DNA from: Brevundimonas sp. UBA4609
Lineage (GTDB): Bacteria > Pseudomonadota > Alphaproteobacteria > Caulobacterales > Caulobacteraceae
Length of the DNA: 6,589 bases
Assembly: GCA_002386585.1 (NCBI GenBank)
Contig: DGIZ01000242.1
Location: 1 to 6,589 of the forward strand
Direction of reading: 5' to 3'
Of the stretch, positions 5,801-6,589 are shown in pieces (positions within the stretch are counted from its first letter, which is position 1; each line of letters starts with the position of its first letter). The position numbers and the translations under genes were made by a program. The notes under the pieces were generated by a model. It had not been told where the DNA came from. It saw only the letters and a list, made by a program, of their open reading frames with translations, and did no database searches.

Positions 5801-6589
5801 ATGTTCCAGATCATCGGCATCGTCATGCTGTTCGCCATGGTGTTCGGCAGCTTCCTGCTGCACGGCGGCAAGATGGCGACGATCCTCTATTCGCTGCCCT
5901 ATGAGCTGATGGCCATCTTCGGGGCGGGGATCGCGGCCTTCCTGATCTCCAACAGCCTGCCGGTCATCAAGGCCACCCTCGGCGGCCTGGGCAAATGCTT
6001 CGCCGGGCCGAAGTGGAAGAAGCAGGACTACAAGGACCTGCTCAGCCTACTTTTTCAACTGACCAAGACGATGAAGTCCAAGGGCGTGATCGCCCTGGAG
6101 AACCACATCGAGAAGCCCGCCGAGAGCGCCATCTTCCAGAAATATCCCAAGGTGCTGAAGGACCACTTCGCCACCGATTTCATCTGCGACACCCTGCGGA
6201 TGATGACCATGAACCTCGAGGATCCGCACCAGATCGAGGACGCCATGGAGAAACAGCTGGAGAAGCACCACCACGAGGCCCTGGCCCCGGCCCACGCGCT
6301 GCAGACCCTGGCCGACGGCCTGCCGGCGCTCGGCATCGTCGCCGCCGTGCTGGGCATCATCAAGACCATGGGGTCGATCACCGAGCCGCCGGAAATTCTG
6401 GGCAGCATGATCGGCGGCGCCCTGGTCGGCACCTTCCTGGGCGTCTTCCTAGCCTATGGGCTGGTGGGGCCGTTCGCCTCGCGCCTGAACGCCATCGTCG
6501 AGGAGGAAGGCGCCTACTACAAGATCATCCAGTCGGTGCTGGTGGCCCACCTGCACGGCAATGCGGCCCAGATCTCGGTCGAGATCGGA
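5801..6589 (+). CDS. motA: Flagellar motor stator protein MotA (3' end cut by window edge)
   Basis: MotA is the inner-membrane proton-channel subunit that, with MotB, drives flagellar rotation. The visible 263 residues have no stop, and roughly 20-30 residues are missing at the C-terminus judging from usual length. Four hydrophobic segments lie near residues 2-20, 34-52, 174-192 and 201-224, with the large cytoplasmic loop between the second and third. Pro175 (DGLPALGIV) and Pro224 (LVGP) match the two E. coli channel prolines, Pro173 and Pro222. Glu100 (ALENHIE) matches torque-generating Glu98. The position of E. coli Arg90 is Lys92 here, a conservative change. ATG 5801 is supported by the typical MFQIIGI start, but there is only a distant AGGA (14 bases before), so translation initiation looks weak. 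A run of four rare codons occurs at 6047-6058. motB would be expected just downstream. Confidence 0.95.
   Translation, partial: MFQIIGIVMLFAMVFGSFLLHGGKMATILYSLPYELMAIFGAGIAAFLISNSLPVIKATLGGLGKCFAGPKWKKQDYKDLLSLLFQLTKTMKSKGVIALENHIEKPAESAIFQKYPKVLKDHFATDFICDTLRMMTMNLEDPHQIEDAMEKQLEKHHHEALAPAHALQTLADGLPALGIVAAVLGIIKTMGSITEPPEILGSMIGGALVGTFLGVFLAYGLVGPFASRLNAIVEEEGAYYKIIQSVLVAHLHGNAAQISVEIG

Overview
The window is GC-rich, with G or C at most third codon positions. It looks like chromosomal DNA of an alphaproteobacterium, most likely of the Caulobacterales (Brevundimonas/Caulobacter type). That placement rests on composition, codon use, the protein repertoire and the gene style. It is an inference, not something a single sequence mark proves.

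Layout. The left third is on the minus strand. It holds a YadG-type ABC ATPase (1051-1986), then a YadH-type ABC-2 permease (284-1051) joined to it by a TGATG stop/start overlap, then the first 64 codons of an unrecognised proline-rich protein that runs off the left edge (1-192). A short GC-rich divergent spacer (1987-2104) separates this operon from a plus-strand lipoprotein of the PQQ-dependent sugar (sorbosone) dehydrogenase family (2105-3427). A 257-base spacer follows, rich in TGACG/CGTCA words and carrying two similar 15-base motifs. Next comes a fatty-acid transport type (FATP/very-long-chain) acyl-CoA synthetase (3685-5484). A 316-base spacer then holds a pair of inverted repeat units, the second ending in a terminator-like hairpin, and a TTAA-rich patch. 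The window ends inside motA, the flagellar stator gene (5801 to the right edge).

How the genes relate. The ABC ATPase and permease form one exporter. The other genes look like neighbours rather than one pathway: a periplasm-facing lipid-anchored dehydrogenase, a fatty-acid activating enzyme and a motility protein, each with its own upstream spacer. I see no phage, insertion sequence, CRISPR array, tRNA, rRNA or defence system. Protein-coding content is ordinary. The parts worth a second look are the two plus-strand intergenic spacers (3428-3684 and 5485-5800) and the uncharacterised left-edge gene.
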